19,191 nucleotides of DNA, from positions 1-19,191 of the forward strand of contig JBDOMT010000192.1 of NCBI GenBank assembly GCA_039831705.1, given 5' to 3'. The position numbers and the translations under genes are program-made. The stretch's first letter is position 1; every line of letters starts with the position of its first letter. The notes under the pieces are model-generated. The model saw only the letters and a list, made by a program, of their open reading frames with translations, made no database searches and was not told the DNA's origin. This stretch comes from JAJRWS01 sp039831705. GTDB lineage: Bacteria > Planctomycetota > Planctomycetia > Pirellulales > Lacipirellulaceae. This document shows, piece after piece, positions 1 to 7,612 of this stretch.

Positions 1-31
1 TTCCCAGGAAGTGTCCAAACCTAACAACTGA

Positions 32-124
32 CGATAATGCTCAGTGAGTTTGCTCATGATGAGCATTTTCGAAAAACAAACCCTCCCTGAACACCTCCCT
101 AGCCACTAAAATCACTGAAGAACC
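32..124 (+). repeat. Left copy of perfect 93-bp inverted repeat
   Basis: Base-for-base reverse complement of 19099-19191. The match stops exactly after 124 (125 does not pair with 19098). On the other side it runs into the window end, so the true repeat may be longer than 93 bp. It overlaps the first base of the mnmE stop codon and so fills the space directly downstream of mnmE. Inside it lies a 15-bp perfect odd palindrome (TGCTCATGATGAGCA, 51-65), and an outer ATGCTCA at 37-43 can pair with the same TGAGCAT at 60-66, giving alternative hairpins. No coding potential seen. Confidence 0.97.
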
Positions 125-1548
125 TATTTCCCTATACAAAATTGTGAAAAAACCCGGTCGAGGATGTCATCGGTATAAACAGCTCCCACTACTTCACCCA
201 ATGCATCTAGCGCGATGCGTAATTCCGTGGAAATTAATTCCATTCCACCATTTTCAAAAGCCAGATGGTGTGCATGGCCAAGCGATTGTTCCGTTGTGCG
301 CAAACTGCTGGCACATCGAATCGCAGTTGTCGCTACCGCCTGAGGGCCCGAATCAACGGTCCCCAGAACCAGATCCTCAATCGCGTCAAACACTGCCGGC
401 AGACCTTCCTCCGTAAGGCCACTACAGAGTAGCGCACCTGCCGGGATGCAATCGCTCAGATGTTTACGGCTGAATGATTCCCCGACCAGATCACAGTGAG
501 TAATCAGGATCAAATCGAAGGTATCATATTCGACTGTTTCCCATACCGAGGGATCCTGCATCACCCATGGAGCGGCAATGCAAAACAGAAGAACATCGGC
601 CCGTCGCTGCTGCTCTTGAGCAATCGCTTGAGCTGCAAAAGCAACTGCACTTTGTGTAGTCTGAGACATGTCTCCAGCAGTGTCGATCAACTCACACGAA
701 AAATTGGCCCGCTGTAGCCTGGCGGTTACGTAGTCGCGTGTTGTACCAGAGCGTTCCGAGACGAGCGATTGCGGTTGAATACCATGCACAGAACGGTTAT
801 GACGCAGCAATGCATTGAACAGGCTGCTTTTACCCGCATTGGCTTTGCCTTGTAAAACGACACGTGGCAAGCCGGTCTGATCTCCCCGAGAAACCATTTT
901 CTCTTGCACGGCCCCGACGATATCTTGGGCACTCGATAGTTGGCTTAAAATTTGATCGCAAGTGATAAACTCGATATCCTCTTCAACAAAATCGAGACCC
1001 GCTTCGATTTGGGCGAGAAGCTGTAACAACTTTTCTCGCAACATCAGCAAGGGCCGCGACAATCCACCTGCCATTTGATCCAAAGCGACATCAAACTGCT
1101 GGCTGCTACCCGCATCAATCACTCCCAGTACGGCTTCAGCACGCGTCAAATCGATGCGCCCAGCCAAGAAAGCTCGCAGGGTGAATTCCCCCGGTTCAGC
1201 CACGCGGGCCCCATGGGCACACAGTTCATCCAATACCATTTCCAACAGCGGAGCAGAGCCTGGCAGATGAAGCTCTGCAGTCGGTTGCCGCGTATAACTA
1301 CGGCTGCTCGGCCACAGAAAAAGGTCACAGGGAATGGCCAAAGGGCTCTCTCTCCAGGGGCAGTCCACTACCAGTTTTCCAGAAATGACTTGTGGCCGGA
1401 CAGCTGTCGTGACACGATCCGGGGGTTCACTCTGGAAGCAGTGAGCCAAACATTGCACCATCTGTGGCCCGCTCAACCGTACCATCCCCCGAGTTGCCCC
1501 TCCCAAAGCGGTGCCAATCGCTGCAATGGTGTCGTCGGTTTGGTACAT
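124..1548 (-). CDS. mnmE: tRNA modification GTPase MnmE (TrmE)
   Basis: With MnmG, MnmE installs the cm5/nm5 group on U34 of tRNAs reading two-fold codons, using methylene-THF and GTP. The start at 1548 is chosen because the N-terminus then matches the family (MYQTDDTIAA, like MSDNDTIVA in E. coli). An upstream in-frame start at 1605 would overlap yidC. Product is 474 aa. Visible features: THF-binding N-domain with PGEFTLRAFL (119-128), a helical domain, an inserted G domain with P-loop GKANAGKSS (234-242), SGTTRD (267-272) and DTAG (289-292), and the diagnostic C-terminal FCIGK (470-474). Odd points: G4 reads THCD (350-353) instead of NKxD, the place of the catalytic Glu (12 residues after the DTAG Asp) is Ala, and there is a short insertion before GTTRD. 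It begins 13 nt after the yidC stop, so the two are probably co-transcribed. Confidence 0.96.
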   Translation of the reverse strand: MYQTDDTIAAIGTALGGATRGMVRLSGPQMVQCLAHCFQSEPPDRVTTAVRPQVISGKLVVDCPWRESPLAIPCDLFLWPSSRSYTRQPTAELHLPGSAPLLEMVLDELCAHGARVAEPGEFTLRAFLAGRIDLTRAEAVLGVIDAGSSQQFDVALDQMAGGLSRPLLMLREKLLQLLAQIEAGLDFVEEDIEFITCDQILSQLSSAQDIVGAVQEKMVSRGDQTGLPRVVLQGKANAGKSSLFNALLRHNRSVHGIQPQSLVSERSGTTRDYVTARLQRANFSCELIDTAGDMSQTTQSAVAFAAQAIAQEQQRRADVLLFCIAAPWVMQDPSVWETVEYDTFDLILITHCDLVGESFSRKHLSDCIPAGALLCSGLTEEGLPAVFDAIEDLVLGTVDSGPQAVATTAIRCASSLRTTEQSLGHAHHLAFENGGMELISTELRIALDALGEVVGAVYTDDILDRVFSQFCIGK

Positions 1549-1561
1549 GGAAACCAGCCCG

Positions 1562-4069
1562 TTACCGCTTCCGCTTGGACCGGCGTTTGCCTGAGGCTTT
1601 ACCATTCTTCGAAGTCGCTGCGCTGGATATTTTCTTTCTGCCAGACATCTTAGTATCAGAGTCAGGCAAGTTACCAGCCAGTGTGTTGGACGGTTTGGTG
1701 GCGTTGATCAGTTTGCGTTCTGCGATGCCCCAACCACTGGAAACGATAAAGTAAAGGCATAATCCCGCAGCAACTTTGAAAAACATAAAGCCCATGAAAA
1801 CCATCATGTATTTCATGATCTTTTGCTGCATGACCGCCTGCTCAGTGGCAGCTTCGGGCATGAACATCATTTGTTGTAATAGAAACAGGCTGATCGTCAC
1901 CAAAGGCAATACGTTCAAGTAGGGCCCCAGCCCCATGATCCCGACTCCACTGGTAATAAACTCGGGCATAAATGAAGACCAATCGAAAAACATGTCGGGT
2001 GCGGACAGATTAGAGCACCAGCGAATGCCCTCGCTCAGCAAGGGTGCCTGACGCAGCTCCACATCGACCATCAACGAGCGATACAAACCGACAAAGATGG
2101 GTAACTGAATGAGCATCGGTAGGCAGCCGGCCATCGGGTTGATTTTATATTTTCGATATAAATCTTGGGTGGCTGCAGATTGCTTCTGCATGTCGCCTTT
2201 GTACTTTTCCTTGATGCGATCCATCTCAGGCTTGAGCTCCTGCATTTTCGCCATGCTCGCTGCCTGCTTGCGACTGATGGGAAACATACAACCCCGCACC
2301 AGTACGGTGAGCATGATAATCGCCAATCCATAGTTGCCCACAATTCCATAGAAGAAGTGCAAAATCGCCAACATGGCCTTCGCCACCCCGGTGAACCAGC
2401 CGTAATACTGCAAGTTATTCAAGCCATACTTGGGATTGTCCGAGGCCTGATACTTGGCCAGCAAATCGGTTCGTTTGGGGCCAGAAAAAATGAGGTAGCT
2501 GTGACGCAGGGGCGTTCCTGGCTCAATCAGATTGGAATTGCTGGTCAAACGGCAACTGACATTGGCATAACGGCGCTCATGCGCCTTGCCCTTGGTCGGT
2601 TTAGGGCCTACTAAGAGAGTCTCGGTTTTAGATATCCAGCGGTCACTCAAGGCATCTTTTTCAGGAAGCATCATAACGGCAAAATATTGGGCGTCGACAC
2701 CAACGTACGCCAGCGGGTTGCCCTCCATAGGAGGCTCTGTATTGTCAATTACTTGAGCCGGGCTGAACTGAACCGTGTCACCTCCCTCACTGCGCGCCAA
2801 AACGTCACGAATTCCCGCCGCACCCCACGATCGGCCAATTTTGTTGGCATACCACCAACCTTCCATCGGCAATCCATTCGGCCCCTGGAGTCGATAGGCG
2901 AATTTACGGGCCTGGGTGGCAAAATTATGAATTTCGATCTCCAAATGCAGGCTGTAAGCCGGGTAGTCTTGATTGGACTCCTCTCCATCTGGGACGGTAG
3001 CTAATTGGTATCGTTTGATGATTTCGCATTTTTGCTTGAGAAGCCGCATGCGGAAAGACACCGAAGTCTCGTCCTGCTTGAGGATTTCCCAATTGGCTCT
3101 GTGCAGGGTAACTCCATCTAACTCTTCCTGACCACGCTGTTCATCTTCTGAACTTAGCACTTCCTGCCCCAACTGCTGGAGTGTCAGCAAGAAAGAAGGA
3201 TGATCGGAGTACCCATCAGGCAACTTATCAGCCCACAAGAGCACATTCTCCGCCTCGGGACGCACCACTTCCAAAGGACGCCGCATCAACAGGGCCGTGC
3301 ATTCGAATGGCTCTGCATCTTCCCGTTCGACTTGCAGTTGTAGCGATTGCCCCGGCTTGGTACCGATCAACGCGCGTTGCAGATCGTCTGGAGTCTGAAT
3401 GGGAATGGTCTGCTCCACTCCGGCTGCCAGGATACGATCGCCTGGCAGCAGGCCGGCTGCTGCCGCTGGAGTGCCCTGACCCACCGCACGCACCCGAACA
3501 CCTTCTGCCGTATCGTTCGCAATTTCCAAATGTCCCAGATAGCCAGTCCGATCTTGCAAATCACGATATCGAGTATTCGCCAGCTCGATCCGTCGTACCG
3601 CTGCTCCTTGGCTTGTCAACGTCACCAGTTGCCGGTAGGGAGAATCGGGATCGATAGAACCCAGGGTGACATAGTTCAAGGGTACTTCCGCTTTCAAGGC
3701 CCCATCACTAGAAGAACTCTCGTCACTAGAAGAACCTGTCGGCTTGAGATCTCCCTTGAGGTCAGGATCCACTTGTTGGCTGGAACTCCGAGCGGCCGGA
3801 TCCTCGCTTTGATCAGTATCTGCCACCTGAGATTCCGGCGCAGATTCTGTTTTGCCGTCGTCACTTGGTCGAGAATCGTTACTTGGTTGAGAATCGTTGG
3901 ACTGATTCAGTCCGTTCAATTCCTCTTGATCCAACCTATCTTGTGATTCGGCCAACTCCTGTCGATCGGCCTCTGGCTCAGGACGTGGCTGTCTGGAAGC
4001 CAACCACAGGCTATTGAGCAATAGTACCGCAAAAGAGAGCGCTAGAAAAGTAACAAATCTTCGGTCCAC
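1562..4069 (-). CDS. yidC: Membrane protein insertase YidC with an embedded PDZ-like domain
   Basis: Inserts and folds inner-membrane proteins, alone or with SecYEG. The start is GTG at 4069, giving 835 aa, much longer than the roughly 550 aa of E. coli. Order: N-terminal TM helix (5-23); acidic Ser/Asp/Glu-rich linker (30-125); periplasmic P1 beta domain split by a PDZ-like segment (about 188-262, with VGQGTPAAAAGLLPGDRIL); then the conserved five-helix core (about 555-790). Family signatures in the core are VRGCMFPISRKQ with the groove arginine R592, KINPMAGCLPMLIQLPIF and VELRQAP. The last 30 residues are strongly basic (ending GKRRSKRKR), as in Rhodopirellula baltica YidC, whose extended tail is known to bind ribosomes. 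It sits upstream of mnmE as in many bacteria; rnpA and rpmH are not adjacent. No clear Shine-Dalgarno is seen. Identity is certain; the PDZ assignment is from motif reading. Confidence 0.97.
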   Translation of the reverse strand: MDRRFVTFLALSFAVLLLNSLWLASRQPRPEPEADRQELAESQDRLDQEELNGLNQSNDSQPSNDSRPSDDGKTESAPESQVADTDQSEDPAARSSSQQVDPDLKGDLKPTGSSSDESSSSDGALKAEVPLNYVTLGSIDPDSPYRQLVTLTSQGAAVRRIELANTRYRDLQDRTGYLGHLEIANDTAEGVRVRAVGQGTPAAAAGLLPGDRILAAGVEQTIPIQTPDDLQRALIGTKPGQSLQLQVEREDAEPFECTALLMRRPLEVVRPEAENVLLWADKLPDGYSDHPSFLLTLQQLGQEVLSSEDEQRGQEELDGVTLHRANWEILKQDETSVSFRMRLLKQKCEIIKRYQLATVPDGEESNQDYPAYSLHLEIEIHNFATQARKFAYRLQGPNGLPMEGWWYANKIGRSWGAAGIRDVLARSEGGDTVQFSPAQVIDNTEPPMEGNPLAYVGVDAQYFAVMMLPEKDALSDRWISKTETLLVGPKPTKGKAHERRYANVSCRLTSNSNLIEPGTPLRHSYLIFSGPKRTDLLAKYQASDNPKYGLNNLQYYGWFTGVAKAMLAILHFFYGIVGNYGLAIIMLTVLVRGCMFPISRKQAASMAKMQELKPEMDRIKEKYKGDMQKQSAATQDLYRKYKINPMAGCLPMLIQLPIFVGLYRSLMVDVELRQAPLLSEGIRWCSNLSAPDMFFDWSSFMPEFITSGVGIMGLGPYLNVLPLVTISLFLLQQMMFMPEAATEQAVMQQKIMKYMMVFMGFMFFKVAAGLCLYFIVSSGWGIAERKLINATKPSNTLAGNLPDSDTKMSGRKKISSAATSKNGKASGKRRSKRKR

Positions 4070-4173
4070 GTGGGAATTCTTTCAAGTAGATCCTTCAGTC
4101 GCCAACCAAAACAAGTTTCGGTATCTGCTCCCGAGGATAACAGTACATCAGATAGCTGAGGAAGTGTTAGAAC

Positions 4174-4212
4174 AATCTGAATTCTGAATTCCGCAATCCG
4201 AATTCCGAATTT
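4174..4212. repeat. Short tandem array of GAATTC-like units
   Basis: Degenerate head-to-tail units of the type CTGAATT / CCGAATT (about 7 nt, four to five copies, one interrupted) lie in the 145-nt gap between the phosphoesterase stop and the yidC start. No function can be assigned. The rest of this gap shows no clear promoter or terminator. Confidence 0.6.
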
Positions 4213-4214
4213 AC

Positions 4215-4967
4215 TTACCGCCCTTCCTGGATACGGTCGCCGAGAAAGTTGTCGAGGTCGGGTGTTTGATAGATTTTCTCGGCCGTGATACTGCAGTCAT
4301 ATTCGACACGATGAAAAGTGATCGTGTCGTCTTCCTGGACAATATAACAACTGCGTGGATCCCCATCGCGCGGCTGCCCAACCGAACCGACATTGATCAT
4401 GAATTTTTCGTCCCGCAGCTGAAATTGGCAATCCGTCTGATCGGGTGTTACAAATTCCAAGCTTTCGAGAAAAACACCCGGCACGTGAGTATGTCCCTGA
4501 AAACTCCCTTTGCCGATCAAGCCGAAGAGTTTCTCCATCTTTTTCTGATTGTAAATATCTTCGGGGAATACGTATTCATTGACCGGATTGCGTGGTGATC
4601 CGTGAACATACAACCAAGGATCATCACGACTTATTCTAGGTAAGGTGCCCAGAAAATCCCAGCGGCGGTCGATTTGTTCGCGCGGTCCACTTGAGTTCTC
4701 CAACTGATCGCGGGTCCAAAAAATGGCTCGTTCCGCGCCACTGTTGAATCCTTCTGGATCGAACATGGCTCCCTGGTCGTGATTGCCAAGTAGGACGACT
4801 TTGCAATTGTCCATCACATGATCCAGGCATTCACAAGGATTGGGCCCATAGCCCACGATATCCCCCAGGCAATAGATTTCGTCAACATGTTGATCGGCAA
4901 CATGCGCAAGCACCGACTGCAGTGCCTCGAGATTACCATGGATATCACTAATGATCGCGCGTTTCAC
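4215..4967 (-). CDS. Calcineurin-like metallophosphoesterase (Metallophos_2/YfcE-like)
   Basis: Predicted cytoplasmic dinuclear-metal phosphohydrolase of 250 aa. All metal-binding blocks of the superfamily are present and ordered: SDIHGN (D8, H10), GDIVGYGP (D36), GNHD (61-64, N62/H63), VHGSP (H122) and GHTH (158-161), followed by NVGSVGQPRDGDPR. This set is typical of YfcE/MJ0936-type and ApaH-like single-domain enzymes, which cleave phosphodiesters or pyrophosphates. The natural substrate cannot be read from sequence. The start is GTG at 4967, placing SDIHGN at the usual distance from the N-terminus; the Shine-Dalgarno is weak. It is the first gene of the minus-strand block, facing a 482-nt divergent gap. 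The C-terminal extension (about 225-250) is not recognised. Confidence 0.92.
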   Translation of the reverse strand: MKRAIISDIHGNLEALQSVLAHVADQHVDEIYCLGDIVGYGPNPCECLDHVMDNCKVVLLGNHDQGAMFDPEGFNSGAERAIFWTRDQLENSSGPREQIDRRWDFLGTLPRISRDDPWLYVHGSPRNPVNEYVFPEDIYNQKKMEKLFGLIGKGSFQGHTHVPGVFLESLEFVTPDQTDCQFQLRDEKFMINVGSVGQPRDGDPRSCYIVQEDDTITFHRVEYDCSITAEKIYQTPDLDNFLGDRIQEGR

Positions 4968-5449
4968 GGCCAGAACAATTCTTCGGGGCTAAAGCTTCGT
5001 AAATGCCAAAACGATAGTCTAGGTTGCCCTGCTATGAGGGTCAAGCGGGCACCAGGAAAGGAGTGGCTGGAGGCAGCACGGGTCAACCCCGAAAGGATGG
5101 TCCTGCAATATTTCGGGATTACACTACAATTATCGAAATCGGGATCGAATACTGGACCTAGCCCGGATATTTCATCCGTTTCGTCGCGAGGTGTTTTAAG
5201 TCCTTTCGTGGCGAGGCATATGAGGTTCACGACCGCAGGCGTGTTTTTTACACGTTGAGGATCGTGGACCGAAATATAACGCAGCCACGGAAGGACTTGG
5301 GACGCCGCAGCAGAAACGGGTGAAATATGCGGGCTAGCTTGTTTCGATTTCGATGTACTCTAAGCAACGTTGGAATTGTCGAATTCTGACAGTCTTGCTG
5401 CATATCCGAACGTTTTCTCGTGAAATTACCAACCATATCAAGTGGTGCC
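4968..5449. other. Divergent intergenic region between phosphoesterase and tsaB
   Basis: 482 nt with no convincing gene. It holds the MITE-like palindrome at 5158-5337. The flanks, 4968-5157 and 5338-5449, should contain the promoters of both genes, but I see no consensus -35/-10 pair worth reporting. Short reading frames here have no recognisable product. Confidence 0.6.
5158..5337. mobile_element. MITE-like long imperfect palindrome, copy 1
   Basis: The ends are CTAGCCCGGATATTTCA and, inverted, CTAGCCCGCATATTTCA. The two arms stay alignable almost to the centre, with shared blocks CCGTTTC, AAGTCCTT and CGTGGC, over about 88 nt each and with scattered mismatches and one or two indels. The centre is a small hairpin CGTGT-TTTTT-ACACG. 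CTAG at both outer edges could be part of the ends or a target duplication. There is no open frame for a transposase, so any movement would need an enzyme supplied in trans. A related element lies at 13201-13377. Confidence 0.75.
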
Positions 5450-6184
5450 ATGCGTGTACTTGCTTTAGAAACTAGTGGCCGTGAAGGCTCCATCGCCCTG
5501 CTTAAGGGTTTGGCAAAAGGCACGCACCAATTGGTGGACCAGGTTGAATTAGCAGATGGACAACGTACGGCGGAGTCCCTGCTGCCGGCAATTGGAACCT
5601 TATTGGATCAGGCCCAATGGCCACCTCGCAGCATCCAGTTGGTAAGCGTTGCCACCGGTCCAGGCTCATTCACAGGCTTGCGGATAGGGGTCACAACAGC
5701 CAAAACGTTCGCATTTGCTACAGGCGCAAAACTGGTTGGAATACATACGTTGGCAACCCTGGCACGAGCAGCCCAATCATCGCCAGACCAATCACAGCCA
5801 GACCACTCTCTTTCCAACCCGCAGAGCGACTCCGGTCGACTCTGGGCCATTCTTAATGCTCAGCGGCAAGAGCTATTTGTCGCCCAATTTGAGCAGGGAT
5901 GCACCGACTTGCAAAACCCACTCACACAAATAGTAAGCATCAGCACCTGGCTGTCGCAACTTCAACCAGGCGATACTGTGGTGGGTCCGCCCATGGAAAA
6001 ACTATCCTCCCAACTTCCTCAGGGCGTAAAAGTCTTAGCGAAAAACTTGTGGCGTCCCAACGCAATAGCAGTCGGCCAATTGGGAATCGAACTGGCGTTA
6101 AACTCCCATCAAGTCCAACCCATGCAACTGGTCCCCCAATATTATCGCCAGAGCGCAGCGGAGGAAAATAGGGCCTCGCATTGA
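5450..6184 (+). CDS. tsaB: tRNA threonylcarbamoyladenosine biosynthesis protein TsaB
   Basis: TsaB is the non-catalytic partner that pairs with TsaD and TsaE to make t6A37 in ANN-decoding tRNAs. The ATG at 5450 is preferred over an upstream in-frame GTG because the product then begins MRVLALETSGREGSIALL, the standard TsaB N-terminus. 244 aa, close to the family length. The ASKHA-type first lobe carries the hallmark TGPGSFTGLRIGVTTAK followed by the G-I-x-T-L-A block (about residues 68-105). A Gln/Ser/Asp-rich insertion (about 107-127) precedes the second lobe. It is a single plus-strand gene between a divergent phosphoesterase and convergent hemL, with no tsaD, tsaE or rimI neighbour in view. 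It ends two nucleotides before a hairpin that probably terminates it. Confidence 0.96.
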   Translation: MRVLALETSGREGSIALLKGLAKGTHQLVDQVELADGQRTAESLLPAIGTLLDQAQWPPRSIQLVSVATGPGSFTGLRIGVTTAKTFAFATGAKLVGIHTLATLARAAQSSPDQSQPDHSLSNPQSDSGRLWAILNAQRQELFVAQFEQGCTDLQNPLTQIVSISTWLSQLQPGDTVVGPPMEKLSSQLPQGVKVLAKNLWRPNAIAVGQLGIELALNSHQVQPMQLVPQYYRQSAAEENRASH

Positions 6185-6185
6185 A

Positions 6186-6261
6186 GGGGTCAGGTACAAG
6201 TTTTCGGATTGCACTTCAACCAGCCCAAAAAATCGTTTGGCCGAAAATCGTACCAGACCCC
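6186..6261. terminator. Inverted repeat between convergent tsaB and hemL; likely bidirectional terminator or REP-like element
   Basis: The left arm at 6186-6207 (GGGGTCaGGTACaagTTTTCGG) pairs with the right arm at 6241-6261 (CCGAAAATCGTACCAGACCCC), about 18 of 21 positions matching and one indel, with a loop of about 33 nt. It lies two nucleotides after the tsaB stop and 13 nt beyond the hemL stop, exactly where a shared terminator is needed. The loop is long for an intrinsic terminator and there is no strong T-run. GGGGTC..GGTAC strings recur in planctomycete genomes to my recollection, so a dispersed palindrome is the alternative. Confidence 0.6.
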
Positions 6262-6274
6262 GCCCACCCGAGAC

Positions 6275-7612
6275 TTACACCTTCTGGACTCCCAACTCGC
6301 CTAGCGACTCATTAGCTGCTTCAATCGTAGTACAGATGTCCGCTTCTGTATGCGCGGCGGAAATAAACAGTGCTTCGTACTGGCTACATGGCAAGTAAAT
6401 ACCACGATCCATCATTCCCCAAAAATACCTTCCATAGTGGTCGGTATCACAGCGGCTGGCTCCATCCCAATCATGAACTTCATGGGCGTTAAAAAACAGG
6501 GTCATCATGCTGCCTACTCGGGCAATGGTGTGCGCTACGCCCGCAGCTTCCGCCGCCAGATGCAAACCCTGCTCCAATTGAACAGCCAACTTTTCAAGCC
6601 GCTGGTAGGGTGGATTTTGTTGCAATTCGGAAAGCATCGCACTGCCGGCTGCTGTGGCTAACGGATTCCCACTGAGTGTACCAGCCTGAAAAACGTCGCC
6701 CGCAGGCAGGACACGATCCATGACTTCCGCTTTGCCGCCATACACGCCTACAGGCAAGCCTCCTCCTACAATTTTTCCCAACGTTGTCAGATCGGGTGTG
6801 ATACCCAACAATTCCTGAGCTCCGCCATAAGCCACCCGGAAACCTGTCATGACTTCATCACAAATTAACAACGCACCATGCTGCTGAGTCTGTTGCTCAA
6901 GAGCACGACAAAATGTATCCGTGGGTCGAACGACACCCATATTTCCCACAATGGGCTCAAAAATTACCCCGGCAATTCGATTGCCAACCGTATGAAAAGC
7001 CTCTTCCAGCCCGGCTACATCATTGTAGGCCAACACCATCGTATCACGAGTCGTCCCTGCAGTGACTCCCGGCGAACTGGGAACTCCCAACGTGGCAGCC
7101 GCACTACCTGCCGATACCAGCAGGCTGTCAACATGACCATGATAGTTCCCCGCAAATTTAATGATCACATCCCGGCCAGTAAATCCGCGTGCCAGGCGAA
7201 TCGCGCTCATGGTGGCTTCGGTACCGGAGTTGACCAACCTTATCTTGTCGATCGAGGCAATCGCATCAATTATCTGCTCTGCCAACTGATTCTCTGCCTT
7301 AGTTGGGGCACCATAGCTGGTACCTCGCGTGAGTGCTTGCTGGATCGATTGCACGACACGTGGATGCCCATGCCCTAATATCAGTGGTCCCCATGAGCCA
7401 ATGTAATCCAGGTATTGGTTGCCATCGATATCGATCAGGTGGGCCCCCTCACCACGCTCGATAAACAATGGCGTTCCACCCACCGCTCCAAAGGCACGAG
7501 CGGGACTATTCACTCCGCCAGGCATCAATTTTTCAGCGTTGCAAAAAGCTGCAAGGCTTTGGGATCGGTTGGTGCCAGGTGCCTGTTGGAGTATTGGCTT
7601 ACTGTCGGTCAT
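6275..7612 (-). CDS. hemL: Glutamate-1-semialdehyde 2,1-aminomutase
   Basis: PLP enzyme converting glutamate-1-semialdehyde to 5-aminolevulinate, the last step of the C5 route into haem and other tetrapyrroles. 445 aa, near the usual 425-435. Family landmarks: MPGGVNSPARAF (30-41), LDYIGSWGPLILGHGHP (68-84), NSGTEATM (128-135), the NYHGH loop (156-160), CDEVMTGFR (251-259, D252 contacts the PLP ring nitrogen) and TLGKIVGGGLPVG (277-289), with K280 as the Schiff-base lysine. It appears complete and functional. The ATG overlaps the upstream kinase stop as ATGA (7609-7612), so translation is probably coupled to the kinase. No hemA or other haem gene is in the window. Confidence 0.98.
   Translation of the reverse strand: MTDSKPILQQAPGTNRSQSLAAFCNAEKLMPGGVNSPARAFGAVGGTPLFIERGEGAHLIDIDGNQYLDYIGSWGPLILGHGHPRVVQSIQQALTRGTSYGAPTKAENQLAEQIIDAIASIDKIRLVNSGTEATMSAIRLARGFTGRDVIIKFAGNYHGHVDSLLVSAGSAAATLGVPSSPGVTAGTTRDTMVLAYNDVAGLEEAFHTVGNRIAGVIFEPIVGNMGVVRPTDTFCRALEQQTQQHGALLICDEVMTGFRVAYGGAQELLGITPDLTTLGKIVGGGLPVGVYGGKAEVMDRVLPAGDVFQAGTLSGNPLATAAGSAMLSELQQNPPYQRLEKLAVQLEQGLHLAAEAAGVAHTIARVGSMMTLFFNAHEVHDWDGASRCDTDHYGRYFWGMMDRGIYLPCSQYEALFISAAHTEADICTTIEAANESLGELGVQKV

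Noticed and set aside
124..1605. Start of mnmE at 1605
   Set aside because: It would add 19 unconserved residues and overlap yidC; the ATG at 1548 matches the family N-terminus.
1075..1653. Plus-strand open frame of 192 codons
   Set aside because: It runs opposite mnmE, whose protein is unmistakable. Its own translation has no recognisable domain and looks like antisense noise.
2165..2614. Plus-strand open frame of 149 codons
   Set aside because: Antisense to the conserved YidC core; no family resemblance and a composition typical of a shadow frame.
4174..4212. Operator or microsatellite at the GAATTC-like units
   Set aside because: Kept as a simple repeat only. The units are degenerate and lie between two co-directional genes with no promoter visible, so no regulatory claim is justified.
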